Shown piece by piece: positions 35,021 through 44,356 of a stretch of DNA of 64,000 nucleotides. The notes under the pieces are model-generated. The model saw only the letters and a program-made list of their open reading frames with translations. It was not told the origin of the DNA and ran no database searches. Position numbers and translations under genes: made by a program. How positions within the stretch are numbered: the first letter of the stretch is position 1; each line of letters starts with the position of its first letter. The DNA is from Streptomyces sp. DH-12 (lineage in GTDB: Bacteria; Actinomycetota; Actinomycetes; Streptomycetales; Streptomycetaceae): positions 2,386,501 through 2,450,500 of the forward strand of contig NZ_PPFB01000001.1 of NCBI RefSeq assembly GCF_002899455.1, read 5' to 3'.

Positions 35021-38000
35021 GTGCAGGGACGTTTCAAGAGGGATGGCAGCGCTTCGGCGGAGCCGGAGCCGCAGGGCGGGACTGGCCCCAAGGCCGTCAG
35101 CTCCTCGCCCCAGCACGCCCAGAGCCAGGGGCCGACCCCGCCCGGTGACCACGGCGGCGAGCGCCCCGGTGCGGGCGCGCCGTCCACACCCCCGACCACG
35201 CCGCCGGTCGCCCCCGCCGGTCCGGTCGGCCCGGGCCCGCGCATAGCCCTGCGCAACTGGCGGATCTCGACCCGTCTGGTGTCGCTGCTCGCGCTGCCGG
35301 TGGTCGCGGCCACCTCGCTCGGCGCGCTGCGCATCCAGCAGTCGATGGACGACATCCAGCAGCTCGACAACATGAAGCTGCTGACGGACATGACCAAGCA
35401 GGCCACCGAGCTGGCCCACGCGCTCCAGGAGGAGCGCGACCAGTCGGCCGGTCCGCTGGCGCACGGCGGCAAGGGCACGGACTTCTCGGTCAAGGGCTAC
35501 CGCGAGAAGACCGACCGCGCGATGTCGAACTTCCTCGACAGCTCCGAGGAGATCGACGCGGCGAGCAAGGACGGCAACCTCAAGGGCGTCCGCGACAACC
35601 TGGTCCAGCTCGCCGGCGACCTGAGCGAGCTCGCCAAGATCCGCAACACGGCGTTCCAGCAGGAGAACAACTCCACGCAGACCGTCGAGGGCTACCACCG
35701 CCTGATCGAGAACCTGATCGACCTCTCGCAGGACATGGCGGAGGCGACCAGCAACCCCGACATGATCCAGCGCACGCGTGCCCTGGCGTCCTTCTCCTCC
35801 GCCAAGGAGTACGCGTCGGTCCAGCGCGCCGTCCTGGCCGCGGCGCTGCCCTCCAGCAACACCACCAAGGGCAAGCTCACCGAGAACGACCGGCTCTACG
35901 CCCAGTCGGCCCTGGAGAGCCAGAAGTCCGAGCTCCGCGTCTTCAAGAGCATCTACGGCGAGAATCCCTCCGCCGACCTGCTGCTGCCCATCGAAGAGGG
36001 CAACACCACGATCAGGGCGACCGACGAGTACGCCGGCCGCGCGCTGGCCTCCGAGTTCGGTCTGCAGTCGGTGGGCGCGCGCTCCTACCGTGACTGGCTG
36101 GACGACAGCTCCACCAAGATCCAGCAGATGAAGAACATCGAGCACTCGCTGCTCGAGGAGATGGAACAGAAGGCCCGTGAGCTGCGCAGCGCCACCGAGC
36201 GCGACGCGATCATCTCCGGTGCGCTGATCCTCATCGTGCTCGGTGTGTCCCTGGTCGGCGCCTTCGTCGTGGCCCGGTCCATGATCCGGTCGCTGCGCCG
36301 CCTGGAGGACACCGCGACCAGGGTCGCCCAGGAGCGCCTGCCCGACCTGGTCAAGCAGCTCTCCGAGTCGGACCCGCAGGACGTCGACACCACCGTCGAG
36401 TCGGTCGGTGTGCACTCCCGGGACGAGATCGGCCGTGTGGCCGCGGCCTTCGACGACGTGCACCGCGAGGCGGTCCGCCTCGCCGCAGAGCAGGCCCTGC
36501 TGCGGGGCAACGTCAACGCGATGTTCACCAACCTCTCGCGCCGCTCCCAGGGTCTGATCCAGCGCCAGCTCTCGCTGATCTCCGAGCTGGAGTCCCGCGA
36601 GGCCGACCCGGACCAGCTGTCCTCGCTGTTCAAGCTGGACCACCTCGCCACGCGTATGCGCCGTAACGGTGAGAACCTCCTCGTCCTCGCGGGTGAGGAG
36701 CCCGGCCGCCGGTGGACCCGCCCGGTCCCCCTGGTCGACGTGCTCCGCGCCGCCGCGTCCGAGGTGGAGCAGTACGAGCGCATCGAGCTGGCCTCGGTGC
36801 CGACCACCGAAGTGGCCGGCCGGGTCGTCAACGACCTCGTGCACCTGCTCGCCGAGCTGCTGGAGAACGCGACCTCCTTCTCCTCCCCGCAGACCAAGGT
36901 CAAGGTCACCGGTCACGCCCTGCCCGACGGCCGGGTGCTGATCGAGATCCACGACACCGGTATCGGTCTGTCCCCCGAGGACCTCGCGGCGATCAACGAG
37001 CGGCTCGCCTCGCCGCCCACCGTGGACGTCTCCGTCTCCCGCCGCATGGGTCTGTTCGTGGTCGGCCGTCTGTCGCAGCGCCACGGCATCCGGATCCAGC
37101 TCCGCCCGTCCGACTCCGGCGGTACGACCGCGCTGGTCATGCTGCCCGTCGACGTCGCCCAGGGCGGCAAGAAGCCGCAGGGCAAGCCCGGTCAGCCGGG
37201 CGTGGGCGCCGGTGGTCCGGCCGCCGCGCAGGCCGCCGCGGGCGCCGCCGCCGCACGGCGCTCCGCCGGGGCCGGCCAGTCCGGCGGGGGTGTGCCCGGC
37301 GGGCGCCTCGGGGCCGGCCAGGGACCGCGGACCGCGCTGCCCGGCCGGGGACCGCAGGGCCCCTCGGGCAACCAGCCGCCTTCGCTGTTCGACCAGGGCG
37401 CTCCCTCCGCTCCCCCGCAGGGCCGTCCCGCTCCGGCGGGCGCCGGCGCCGGCTTCGGGCAGCAGCAGGGTCCGAACGCCCCGCGGGCCGCGGGTCCGGG
37501 CGGGAACCAGGGCCAGGACGCCTTCGGCGGCGCCCGCGGTCAGGTGCCGCCGCAGCGGGGCAACGCCCCCGCCGAGCGCGGCCGCCGTCCCCAGCTCCCG
37601 CCGCGTGACGGCGTCCGCCCGGAACTGCCCGGCGGCGACCAGCAGCAGCGCACGCCGAGCTGGAGCGACGACAACGCCCGGCCGCCGGCGCCGCGCACCC
37701 CGATGGACGCCCCGCGCGGCCACGAGGAGCCGGACGTCTCCCGGACCGCCGCGATGCCTCGCTTCGACGACCGGCAGGGTCCCGGAGCCACGGCGGAGTT
37801 CCCGCGGTTCGACGAGCAGCAGCAGAACGCGCCCGGCCCGGACACCGGTCAGTACGCCCGACCCGGTGCGAACGGCGCCCAGTCCACGGGCCAGTTCGTC
37901 CGCGGTGACATCTTCGGGGCCCCGCAGGGCGGCCGGCCCGACGCGCAGAACCCGGCCCCCACGGGCCAGTTCCCCGCCGTGCAGGGCTACGACAACGGCT

Positions 38001-38686
38001 CGGCCGGCCAGTACCCGGCCCCGGGCCAGGACAACGGCGCGACCGGCCACTACGTCCTGCCCGACCGCTCCGGCGACCCGTCCTCCACGAGCCAGTTCGA
38101 GCGCCCGCGGGTGAACGGCACGCACGGCGGCGGTCCCGTCGCCCCGCGTCCGCAGGCCCCGCAGCCGCAGCCGCAGCAGGAGCAGCGCCAGCCGTCCGAC
38201 CAGTGGGCGCTGCCCCCGGCCACCGGTCCGGGCGACGGCCGTACGCCGCTGTACGACACGCTGGAGACCAACTGGTTCCGCGGCGGCAACGGCGGTGCGC
38301 AGGAGCAGCAGGGCGACGGCCCCGCCCCGGCGCAGCAGCAGCCCCAGCAGTCCCCGCAACCGCAGAGCCCGACCGGCTCGCAGCGGTCCGACACCGCCTG
38401 GCGCAGCTCGCCCAACGACGAGCTCGTCAAGCAGGCCGAACGCGTCCGCAAGCCGGCCGCGGGCGGCGTCACCACCTCCGGCCTGCCGCGCCGGGTGCCC
38501 AAGGCGAACCTCGTCCCGGGCACGGCTCAGCAGCAGTCCCACCAGAGCGGTCCTCAGGTCTCGCGCGCCCCCGATGACGTGCGCGGCCGGCTGACCAATC
38601 TCCGTCGGGGTATCGCACAGGGTCGTCAGGCCGGGTCCGCACAGACCGGCAGCTTCCCGCGGCCCACTCACCAGCAGGAGCGTTAG
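35021..38686 (+). CDS. cvnA1: Conservon sensor CvnA (first copy), NIT-domain histidine-kinase-like
   Basis: A 1221-residue membrane signalling protein. Order: Pro/Gly-rich N-terminus (1-80), helix TM1 (about 87-105, LVSLLALPVVAATSLGAL), an external nitrate/nitrite-sensing-type (NIT) helical domain (about 110-390), TM2 (about 396-418), HAMP (to 475), a dimerisation segment with FKLDHLATRMRRNGENLL near 540, and a HATPase_c domain with N box ELLENATSF (about 610) and DTGIGL (about 645). Residues about 710-1221 are Gln/Pro/Gly-rich and disordered, ending in a conserved tail (GLPRRVPKANLV). Canonical histidine phosphorylation is doubtful in this family. The GTG at 35021 is used. It starts a cvnA-B-C-D conservon. 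Confidence 0.93.
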   Translation: MQGRFKRDGSASAEPEPQGGTGPKAVSSSPQHAQSQGPTPPGDHGGERPGAGAPSTPPTTPPVAPAGPVGPGPRIALRNWRISTRLVSLLALPVVAATSLGALRIQQSMDDIQQLDNMKLLTDMTKQATELAHALQEERDQSAGPLAHGGKGTDFSVKGYREKTDRAMSNFLDSSEEIDAASKDGNLKGVRDNLVQLAGDLSELAKIRNTAFQQENNSTQTVEGYHRLIENLIDLSQDMAEATSNPDMIQRTRALASFSSAKEYASVQRAVLAAALPSSNTTKGKLTENDRLYAQSALESQKSELRVFKSIYGENPSADLLLPIEEGNTTIRATDEYAGRALASEFGLQSVGARSYRDWLDDSSTKIQQMKNIEHSLLEEMEQKARELRSATERDAIISGALILIVLGVSLVGAFVVARSMIRSLRRLEDTATRVAQERLPDLVKQLSESDPQDVDTTVESVGVHSRDEIGRVAAAFDDVHREAVRLAAEQALLRGNVNAMFTNLSRRSQGLIQRQLSLISELESREADPDQLSSLFKLDHLATRMRRNGENLLVLAGEEPGRRWTRPVPLVDVLRAAASEVEQYERIELASVPTTEVAGRVVNDLVHLLAELLENATSFSSPQTKVKVTGHALPDGRVLIEIHDTGIGLSPEDLAAINERLASPPTVDVSVSRRMGLFVVGRLSQRHGIRIQLRPSDSGGTTALVMLPVDVAQGGKKPQGKPGQPGVGAGGPAAAQAAAGAAAARRSAGAGQSGGGVPGGRLGAGQGPRTALPGRGPQGPSGNQPPSLFDQGAPSAPPQGRPAPAGAGAGFGQQQGPNAPRAAGPGGNQGQDAFGGARGQVPPQRGNAPAERGRRPQLPPRDGVRPELPGGDQQQRTPSWSDDNARPPAPRTPMDAPRGHEEPDVSRTAAMPRFDDRQGPGATAEFPRFDEQQQNAPGPDTGQYARPGANGAQSTGQFVRGDIFGAPQGGRPDAQNPAPTGQFPAVQGYDNGSAGQYPAPGQDNGATGHYVLPDRSGDPSSTSQFERPRVNGTHGGGPVAPRPQAPQPQPQQEQRQPSDQWALPPATGPGDGRTPLYDTLETNWFRGGNGGAQEQQGDGPAPAQQQPQQSPQPQSPTGSQRSDTAWRSSPNDELVKQAERVRKPAAGGVTTSGLPRRVPKANLVPGTAQQQSHQSGPQVSRAPDDVRGRLTNLRRGIAQGRQAGSAQTGSFPRPTHQQER

Positions 38687-39109
38687 TTGAGCCCGATGAG
38701 CCAGGCGGCACAGAACCTCAACTGGTTGATCACCAACTTCGTGGACAACACCCCCGGGGTGTCCCACACCGTCGTCGTGTCCGCCGACGGTCTCCTCCTG
38801 GCGCTCTCCGAGGGCTTTCCGCGCGACCGCGCGGACCAGCTCGCGGCCGTCGCCTCGGGGCTGACCTCCCTGACGGCCGGCGCCTCACGGATCTTCGAGG
38901 GCGGCAACGTCGCTCAGACGGTCGTCGAGATGGAGCGGGGATTCCTCTTCCTCATGTCCGTCTCCGACGGCTCGTCCCTCGCCGTGCTCGCACACCCTGA
39001 GTGCGACATCGGCCTCGTCGGCTACGAGATGGCGCTCCTGGTCGACCGCGCGGGGGCGGTCCTCACTCCGGACCTGCGCGCCGAACTGCAGGGAAGTCTG
39101 CTTCACTGA
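38687..39109 (+). CDS. cvnB1: Conservon CvnB (first copy), Roadblock/LC7 protein
   Basis: A 140-residue Roadblock domain protein, expected to bridge CvnA and the GTPase CvnD. The sequence (NLNWLITNFVDNTPGVSHTVV..., ERGFLFLMSV) follows the family. The TTG at 38687 is preferred: AGGAG lies six bases upstream, and the second conservon has GTG at the same codon. The ATG three codons on is the alternative. It starts right after the cvnA1 stop. Confidence 0.95.
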   Translation: MSPMSQAAQNLNWLITNFVDNTPGVSHTVVVSADGLLLALSEGFPRDRADQLAAVASGLTSLTAGASRIFEGGNVAQTVVEMERGFLFLMSVSDGSSLAVLAHPECDIGLVGYEMALLVDRAGAVLTPDLRAELQGSLLH

Positions 39110-39220
39110 CCGGCCCCGGCACCACCCGTCTCACCAAAAAACCGTCCGGCCGCCACAATTCCCCCCACCGGCCCCTTCCGACGGCTCGACTGACCGCTTG
39201 CTGTCCCGCCCGGAGGATTC

Positions 39221-39616
39221 ATGACCCCGCCCACCGCCTCTCATGATCCGTACGCGGAGCCGTACGAGGACGAGGGCGACCAGCCACTGGTCCGTCCCTA
39301 TGCGATGACCGGTGGCCGGACCAGGCCGCGCTACCAGCTGGCCATCGAGGCACTGATCAGTACGACGGCCGACCCGGCAGCGCTCATGGGGCTCCTCCCC
39401 GAGCACCAGCGCATCTGCCACCTGTGCCGAGAGGTGAAGTCGGTCGCCGAGGTCTCGGCGCTGCTCAACATGCCGCTGGGCGTCGCCCGGATCCTGGTGG
39501 CGGACCTGGCGGAGGCGGGACTCGTCGCCGTGCACCAGCCGGGCGGCGACGAGGCGACAGGCGCCCCGGACGTGACACTGCTCGAAAGGGTGCTCAGTGG
39601 ACTTCGCAAGCTCTAG
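39221..39616 (+). CDS. cvnC1: Conservon CvnC (first copy), DUF742 protein
   Basis: A 131-residue DUF742 protein. Motifs: LVRPYAMTGGRTRPRYQLAIEAL, then a winged-helix-like region (LCREVKSVAEVSALLNMPLGVARILVADLAEAGLV). The ATG at 39221 follows GGAGGATTC. It overlaps cvnD1 by 20 bases. A role as adaptor in the Cvn complex is family knowledge; DNA binding is possible but unproven. Confidence 0.95.
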   Translation: MTPPTASHDPYAEPYEDEGDQPLVRPYAMTGGRTRPRYQLAIEALISTTADPAALMGLLPEHQRICHLCREVKSVAEVSALLNMPLGVARILVADLAEAGLVAVHQPGGDEATGAPDVTLLERVLSGLRKL

Positions 39617-40187
39617 CGGCGGGACGGTCTCCGAGAGCCGTTCGACCACCTCGGCGAAGATCGTGGTGGCGGGTGGCTTCGGCGTGGGCAAGACCACGTT
39701 CGTCGGGGCCGTTTCGGAGATCAACCCGCTGCGCACGGAGGCCGTCATGACGTCTGCTTCGGCAGGCATCGACGACCTCACCCACACCGGGGACAAGACC
39801 ACCACCACGGTGGCCATGGACTTCGGCCGTATCACCCTGGACCAGGACCTGATCCTGTACCTCTTCGGTACGCCCGGCCAGGACCGCTTCTGGTTCATGT
39901 GGGACGACCTGGTGCGCGGCGCCATCGGCGCGGTCGTCCTCGTCGACACGCGGCGCCTCGCCGACTGCTTCCCCGCGGTCGACTACTTCGAGAACAGCGG
40001 ACTGCCCTTCGTCATCGCCCTCAACGGCTTCGACGGACATCAGCCGTACACGCCGGAGGAGGTGCGGGAGGCCCTGCAGATCGGGCCCGACGCCCCGATC
40101 ATCACCACGGACGCCCGCCACCGCGCGGACGCCAAGAGTGCGCTGATCACCCTGGTCGAGCATGCCCTCATGGCACGACTCAGGTAG
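39597..40187 (+). CDS. cvnD1: Conservon CvnD (first copy), small GTPase
   Basis: A 196-residue Ras-like GTPase. P loop GGFGVGKTT at residues 26-34, switch threonine region (THTGDKTTTTVAMDFG), G3 GTPGQDRFWFMW, and a G4 variant NGFDG instead of NKxD. GTG at 39597 inside cvnC1. Positions 39645-40036 are identical to 44943-45334 in cvnD2. Confidence 0.96.
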   Translation: MDFASSSGGTVSESRSTTSAKIVVAGGFGVGKTTFVGAVSEINPLRTEAVMTSASAGIDDLTHTGDKTTTTVAMDFGRITLDQDLILYLFGTPGQDRFWFMWDDLVRGAIGAVVLVDTRRLADCFPAVDYFENSGLPFVIALNGFDGHQPYTPEEVREALQIGPDAPIITTDARHRADAKSALITLVEHALMARLR

Positions 40188-40563
40188 AGCCAAGTCGAAG
40201 GCGGCATACTGCAGTTGTCGTAGGTCCACTGGTGCCGGCTGTGTCCTTGGACACGGCCGGCACCGGTGTTCATAACGTTTCGGCAGAGGAATCGGGTGAG
40301 GCCGACACGCGACGCGGTCGCGCGATATCGCTGCGCGCATGAAGGCCTCGCCTTTTGACGGCGCTCGCTCTTTATGACCGTTTTATCTGGGACTTACATC
40401 ACTCGGGATCCTCGCCTTTCCATGTTTGGATGAGCGCTGGTCGGCATGCTGGAATGCCTGAACCGCCCATGGGTCAAAGACGTACTCAGTAGTCGATGGC
40501 ATGCCGGGCTCTGAGACACTGCGGCACGACGAAGGTGCCGACCGCCGAGAGGTTGTTGGTCGA
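40188..40563. other. Gene-free region between the two conservons
   Basis: Holds the terminator of conservon 1 (40231-40264) and the leader of conservon 2. The motif TGCTGGAAT (40447-40455), part of an inverted repeat GGCAT-N6-ATGCC, recurs upstream of conservon 1. No gene was seen. Confidence 0.5.
40231..40264 (+). terminator. Terminator of the first conservon
   Basis: GGTGCCGGCTGTGTCC-TT-GGACACGGCCGGCACC forms a 16-bp stem with a single T-G wobble pair. No T tract. Confidence 0.7.
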
Positions 40564-43500
40564 GTGAGGCGAAGCAAGAACAGTCCCGAGCCGTCGGCCC
40601 GGGGCAACTTCACGCCGCCGCCGCGCACAGCGGCGCCCGCCCCCGTGCCCGGCCCCGAGTCGAAGGCCGCGCCCGCTCAGGGCGGGGGACGCATGTCCCC
40701 GCGGAACTGGCGCGTGACCACCAAACTCAACGCGATCCTGCTCATACCCGTGCTGGTCGGCCTCGTCATGGGCGGCTTCCAGGTGAAGAGCTCGATCGAC
40801 ACGTGGACCGAGGCGCAGGACGCCGAGAACACCGCCCGCCTGGTGCGGGCCTCCCTCACGTACGCCAACGCCCTCTACAACGAGCGCGACGTCAGCGCCG
40901 TGCCGCTGCTGACCGGCAAGGGCCAGGGCGACCCGGACGTCACCAAGGCGCGCGAGGCGACCGACGAGGCCGCCGACGCCTTCGACGAGGCCGCGCGGAA
41001 CGTGCCGGCCAAGCCCGGTCTGGAGCGCCGGCTGAAGCTCGTCCGCGAGGCCGAGCCCAAGCTGTCCGCGCTGCGCGCCGCCGCCTACACCTCCAAGCTC
41101 AAGGGCGTGGAGACGGAGGAGGGCTACGTCGCCGTCGCCCACCCCCTGATGGAGATCGCCAACGAGCTCAACCTCGGCGCCGGCAACATCACCAGCTACG
41201 GCCGCACGGTCTACGCGATCTCGCTGACCAAGTCCGCCCTGTCGCTGGAGCGCGCCATCGGCATGCACCTGCTGACGAAGCCGGGCCCGACCGACAGCCA
41301 GCTCGCCAGCCAGCGCGTGGCCTTCCTGTCGTACGCCTACCTCGAGGGCATCGCCCTCGAGGAGTACAAGGGCGGCGGCACCGAGGCGGACAACGCCAAG
41401 CTGCAGGAGATCACCGCGCGCATCCAGGCCGAGGGCGCCGCCATGGCCAAGGCGGCCGCGCAGGCCGACCCGGACTACGTCCCGCCGCCCGCCAAGTCGG
41501 AGACGATGATCTCCGAGCTGGGCCGGCTGTCCACCACGGACGAGTCCGCCCGTGAGGACCTCGCCGCCCAGGGCATCACGCCCGAGAACTGGTGGGCGAT
41601 GAACACCCTCAAGTTCGACGGCTACCGCCAGATCGAGTCCGACCTCGCGAACACCGCGGTGGACGAGGCCGTGCAGATCGCCTCCGACGCCCAGCGGGAC
41701 GCCTTCATCACCGGCGCCGCCGTCGTCCTCGCGCTGCTCGCCGCGTTCGTCCTGGCCGGCATGGTGGCCCGCCAGATGAGCCGGTCCATGCGCCAGCTGC
41801 GCAACGCCGCCTTCGGCATCGCCGAGCAGCGCCTGCCGATGCTGGTCGACCAGCTCTCCCGGACCGACCCCGGCCGGGTGGACACCAACGTCACGCCCAT
41901 CCCGATCAACTCCACGGACGAGATCGGGGAGGTCGCACGCGCCTTCGACCAGGTCCACCGCGAGGCCGTCCGGCTCGCCGCCGAGCAGGCCCTGCTGCGG
42001 GGCAACATCAACGCGATCTTCACCAACCTGTCGCGCCGCAACCAGTCGCTGATCGAGGGCCAGCTGACCCTGATCACCGACCTGGAGAACAACGAGGCCG
42101 ACCCGGACCAGCTGGAGAACCTCTTCAAGCTGGACCACCTCGCGACCCGTATGCGCCGCAACGGCGAGAACCTCCTGGTCCTCGCCGGCGAGGAGCCGGG
42201 CCGCCGCTGGGACCAGCCGGTCCCGCTGGTCGACGTGCTGCGCGCCGCCTCCTCCGAGGTGGAGCAGTACGAGCGCATCGAGCTGTCCGGCGTGCCGGAG
42301 GCCGAGATCCACGGCCGCGCGGTCACCGACCTCGTGCACCTGCTCGCCGAGCTGCTGGAGAACGCCACCACGTTCTCCTCGCCGCAGACGAAGGTGCGCG
42401 TCACCGCGACCCGTCTGCCCGACGGCCGCGTCATGATCGAGATCCACGACAAGGGCATCGGCCTCACCGCCGAGGACTTCGCGGACATCAACCACAAGCT
42501 GGCCAACCCGCCGACCGTGGACGCCGCGATCTCGCAGCGCATGGGTCTGTTCGTGGTCGGCCGGCTGTCCGACCGGCACGGCATCCGCGTCCAGCTCCGC
42601 CCCTCGGGCGAGCAGGCCGGCACCACCTCGCTGGTCATGCTGCCGGACGCCATCACCCACGGCGGTGGCGGCGAGGGGGCGCCGGCCCAGGACGAGTTCA
42701 CGGTCTCGCAGATCATCCCGGAGCAGAACGTCCAGGGTGAGAGCTTCGGCCAGCCGATGCGCACCGCCGCGGAGCTGGGCTTCGACGACAGCCGCTACGC
42801 GGACGTCCCCGACGACATCCGCGAGCTGGACCCGGTCGGCCGGTCCCTGATGCGCGAGGGTCGCCGTGCGGCCCTGGAGTCGCAGCCGCAGCCGGGCGAG
42901 CCGGCCGCCGGGGACGCCCAGGAGGGCGCCGAGGGCGGCTACCAGGACGAGTTCGCCGCGCGGCAGCAGGGCTACGACAACGGTCAGGGCTACGACGGCT
43001 ACCAGGACCAGCAGGGCGGCGGCTACCAGGACCAGCAGGGCGGCGGGTACGACCAGCAGGCGTACGACGACGGCCGGCAGGGCGGTTACGGCGACCAGCA
43101 GCAGACGTACGGCGACGGCTACTACGCGCCGAACGGCGACCTGCCGCAGGGCGACGGCTTCCCGCAGACCGGCGGTTTCCCGCAGAACGGCGGCTACCAG
43201 AACGGCTCCTACGCCGAGCCGGGCCGCGGCGGCCAGGCGCCCGCGGGCGCCACGGGCTCCTTCCCGGCCTTCGGCGAGCGGCGTCAGGACGACGACTGGC
43301 CGCAGCAGGACGGCTACCACAACGGCTACCAGGACCAGTACCCTGCACAGACGCCGGAGGGGGAATCCTCGCAGGCCGCTGACGCGCGTGAGCCGGACAG
43401 CGTAGGCTTCGACCGTCCGGGACCGGCTTCCTCCGAGGCCCACGAGCTCACCGACGCCGGGCTTCCGCGCCGCGGGGCCACCGCGAACGGCGCGGACCGC

Positions 43501-43839
43501 GGGAACCAGGAGCCGCCGGCCACCGCTCCGGAGAGCAACGGCGACAGCGACTGGCGCTCGGCCAACGACGAGCGCTGGCAGCAGGCCTCGCAGCTCCGGA
43601 AGCCCAAGGCGGGCGGAGTGACCTCCTCCGGCCTGCCACGGAGGGTCCCGAAGGCCAACCTGGTCCAGGGAGCCGCCGAAACGACCCCCCAGGGAGGCCC
43701 ACAGGTCTCCCGTGCCCCGGAGGACGTCCGGGGCAGGCTGAGCAACCTGCGGCGCGGTGTCCAAAGAGGCCGCACCGCAGGCAGTGAAACGAACGGCCAG
43801 GGCTTCGGTCCTGACAGCACCTACGACCAGGAGCGTTAG
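40564..43839 (+). CDS. cvnA2: Conservon sensor CvnA (second copy), NIT-domain histidine-kinase-like
   Basis: A 1091-residue paralogue of the first CvnA. TM1 lies at about 55-75, the NIT-type sensor at 80-370, TM2 at about 379-402, then HAMP, FKLDHLATRMRRNGENLL, and HATPase_c (ELLENATTF near 595, DKGIGL near 628). The cytoplasmic core is very similar to the first copy; the sensor domain is not. The Gln/Gly/Tyr-rich tail has GGYQDQQ repeats and ends in the same GLPRRVPKANLV block. The GTG at 40564 (GAGAGG 11 bases upstream) is preferred over the ATG at 40501, which lacks a ribosome site. The pair looks like an old duplication. Confidence 0.92.
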   Translation: MRRSKNSPEPSARGNFTPPPRTAAPAPVPGPESKAAPAQGGGRMSPRNWRVTTKLNAILLIPVLVGLVMGGFQVKSSIDTWTEAQDAENTARLVRASLTYANALYNERDVSAVPLLTGKGQGDPDVTKAREATDEAADAFDEAARNVPAKPGLERRLKLVREAEPKLSALRAAAYTSKLKGVETEEGYVAVAHPLMEIANELNLGAGNITSYGRTVYAISLTKSALSLERAIGMHLLTKPGPTDSQLASQRVAFLSYAYLEGIALEEYKGGGTEADNAKLQEITARIQAEGAAMAKAAAQADPDYVPPPAKSETMISELGRLSTTDESAREDLAAQGITPENWWAMNTLKFDGYRQIESDLANTAVDEAVQIASDAQRDAFITGAAVVLALLAAFVLAGMVARQMSRSMRQLRNAAFGIAEQRLPMLVDQLSRTDPGRVDTNVTPIPINSTDEIGEVARAFDQVHREAVRLAAEQALLRGNINAIFTNLSRRNQSLIEGQLTLITDLENNEADPDQLENLFKLDHLATRMRRNGENLLVLAGEEPGRRWDQPVPLVDVLRAASSEVEQYERIELSGVPEAEIHGRAVTDLVHLLAELLENATTFSSPQTKVRVTATRLPDGRVMIEIHDKGIGLTAEDFADINHKLANPPTVDAAISQRMGLFVVGRLSDRHGIRVQLRPSGEQAGTTSLVMLPDAITHGGGGEGAPAQDEFTVSQIIPEQNVQGESFGQPMRTAAELGFDDSRYADVPDDIRELDPVGRSLMREGRRAALESQPQPGEPAAGDAQEGAEGGYQDEFAARQQGYDNGQGYDGYQDQQGGGYQDQQGGGYDQQAYDDGRQGGYGDQQQTYGDGYYAPNGDLPQGDGFPQTGGFPQNGGYQNGSYAEPGRGGQAPAGATGSFPAFGERRQDDDWPQQDGYHNGYQDQYPAQTPEGESSQAADAREPDSVGFDRPGPASSEAHELTDAGLPRRGATANGADRGNQEPPATAPESNGDSDWRSANDERWQQASQLRKPKAGGVTSSGLPRRVPKANLVQGAAETTPQGGPQVSRAPEDVRGRLSNLRRGVQRGRTAGSETNGQGFGPDSTYDQER

Positions 43840-43840
43840 T

Positions 43841-44263
43841 GTGAGCCCGATGAGCCAGGCGGCACAGAACCTGAACTGGTTGATCACCAACTTCGTGGAC
43901 AACACCCCGGGGGTGTCCCACACGGTGGTGGTCTCCGCCGACGGACTCCTTCTGGCGATGTCCGAAGGCTTCCCCCGCGACCGCGCCGACCAGCTCGCGG
44001 CCGTCGCCTCCGGCCTGACCTCTCTCACGGCCGGCGCCTCTCGGATCTTCGAGGGCGGCAGCGTGAATCAGACGGTTGTGGAGATGGAGCGGGGATTCCT
44101 CTTCATCATGTCCATTTCCGACGGTTCGTCGCTCGCGGTTCTCGCACACCCCGAGGCGGACATCGGTCTCGTCGGTTACGAGATGGCCCTTCTGGTCGAC
44201 CGAGCGGGTACGGTCCTCACGCCGGACCTTCGGGCGGAGCTCCAGGGGAGCCTTCTCAACTGA
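43841..44263 (+). CDS. cvnB2: Conservon CvnB (second copy), Roadblock/LC7 protein
   Basis: A 140-residue Roadblock protein very close to the first copy, differing at few positions (for example NVAQ versus SVNQ after EGG, and the last residue N versus H). GTG at 43841 with AGGAG upstream. It starts one base after the cvnA2 stop. Confidence 0.95.
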   Translation: MSPMSQAAQNLNWLITNFVDNTPGVSHTVVVSADGLLLAMSEGFPRDRADQLAAVASGLTSLTAGASRIFEGGSVNQTVVEMERGFLFIMSISDGSSLAVLAHPEADIGLVGYEMALLVDRAGTVLTPDLRAELQGSLLN

Positions 44264-44356
44264 CAGACGGACGGTGCGCTATGGCGTCCCGGAGCCTTAA
44301 GGTTTCGGGACGCGGCTCCACATGATGGGTGCCAGGCACAGTCGGAGGAGGAGAAA

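Noticed and set aside
34749-35021. 90-residue plus-strand frame before cvnA1
   Set aside because: Arg/Gly-rich and without a ribosome site; likely leader sequence.
35018-38767. 1249-codon minus-strand frame opposite cvnA1
   Set aside because: Arg/Gly/Leu/Ala-rich shadow; the plus strand carries HAMP and HATPase motifs and a normal codon bias.
40486-44028. 1180-codon minus-strand frame opposite cvnA2
   Set aside because: Shadow of cvnA2 and cvnB2; no recognisable domain.
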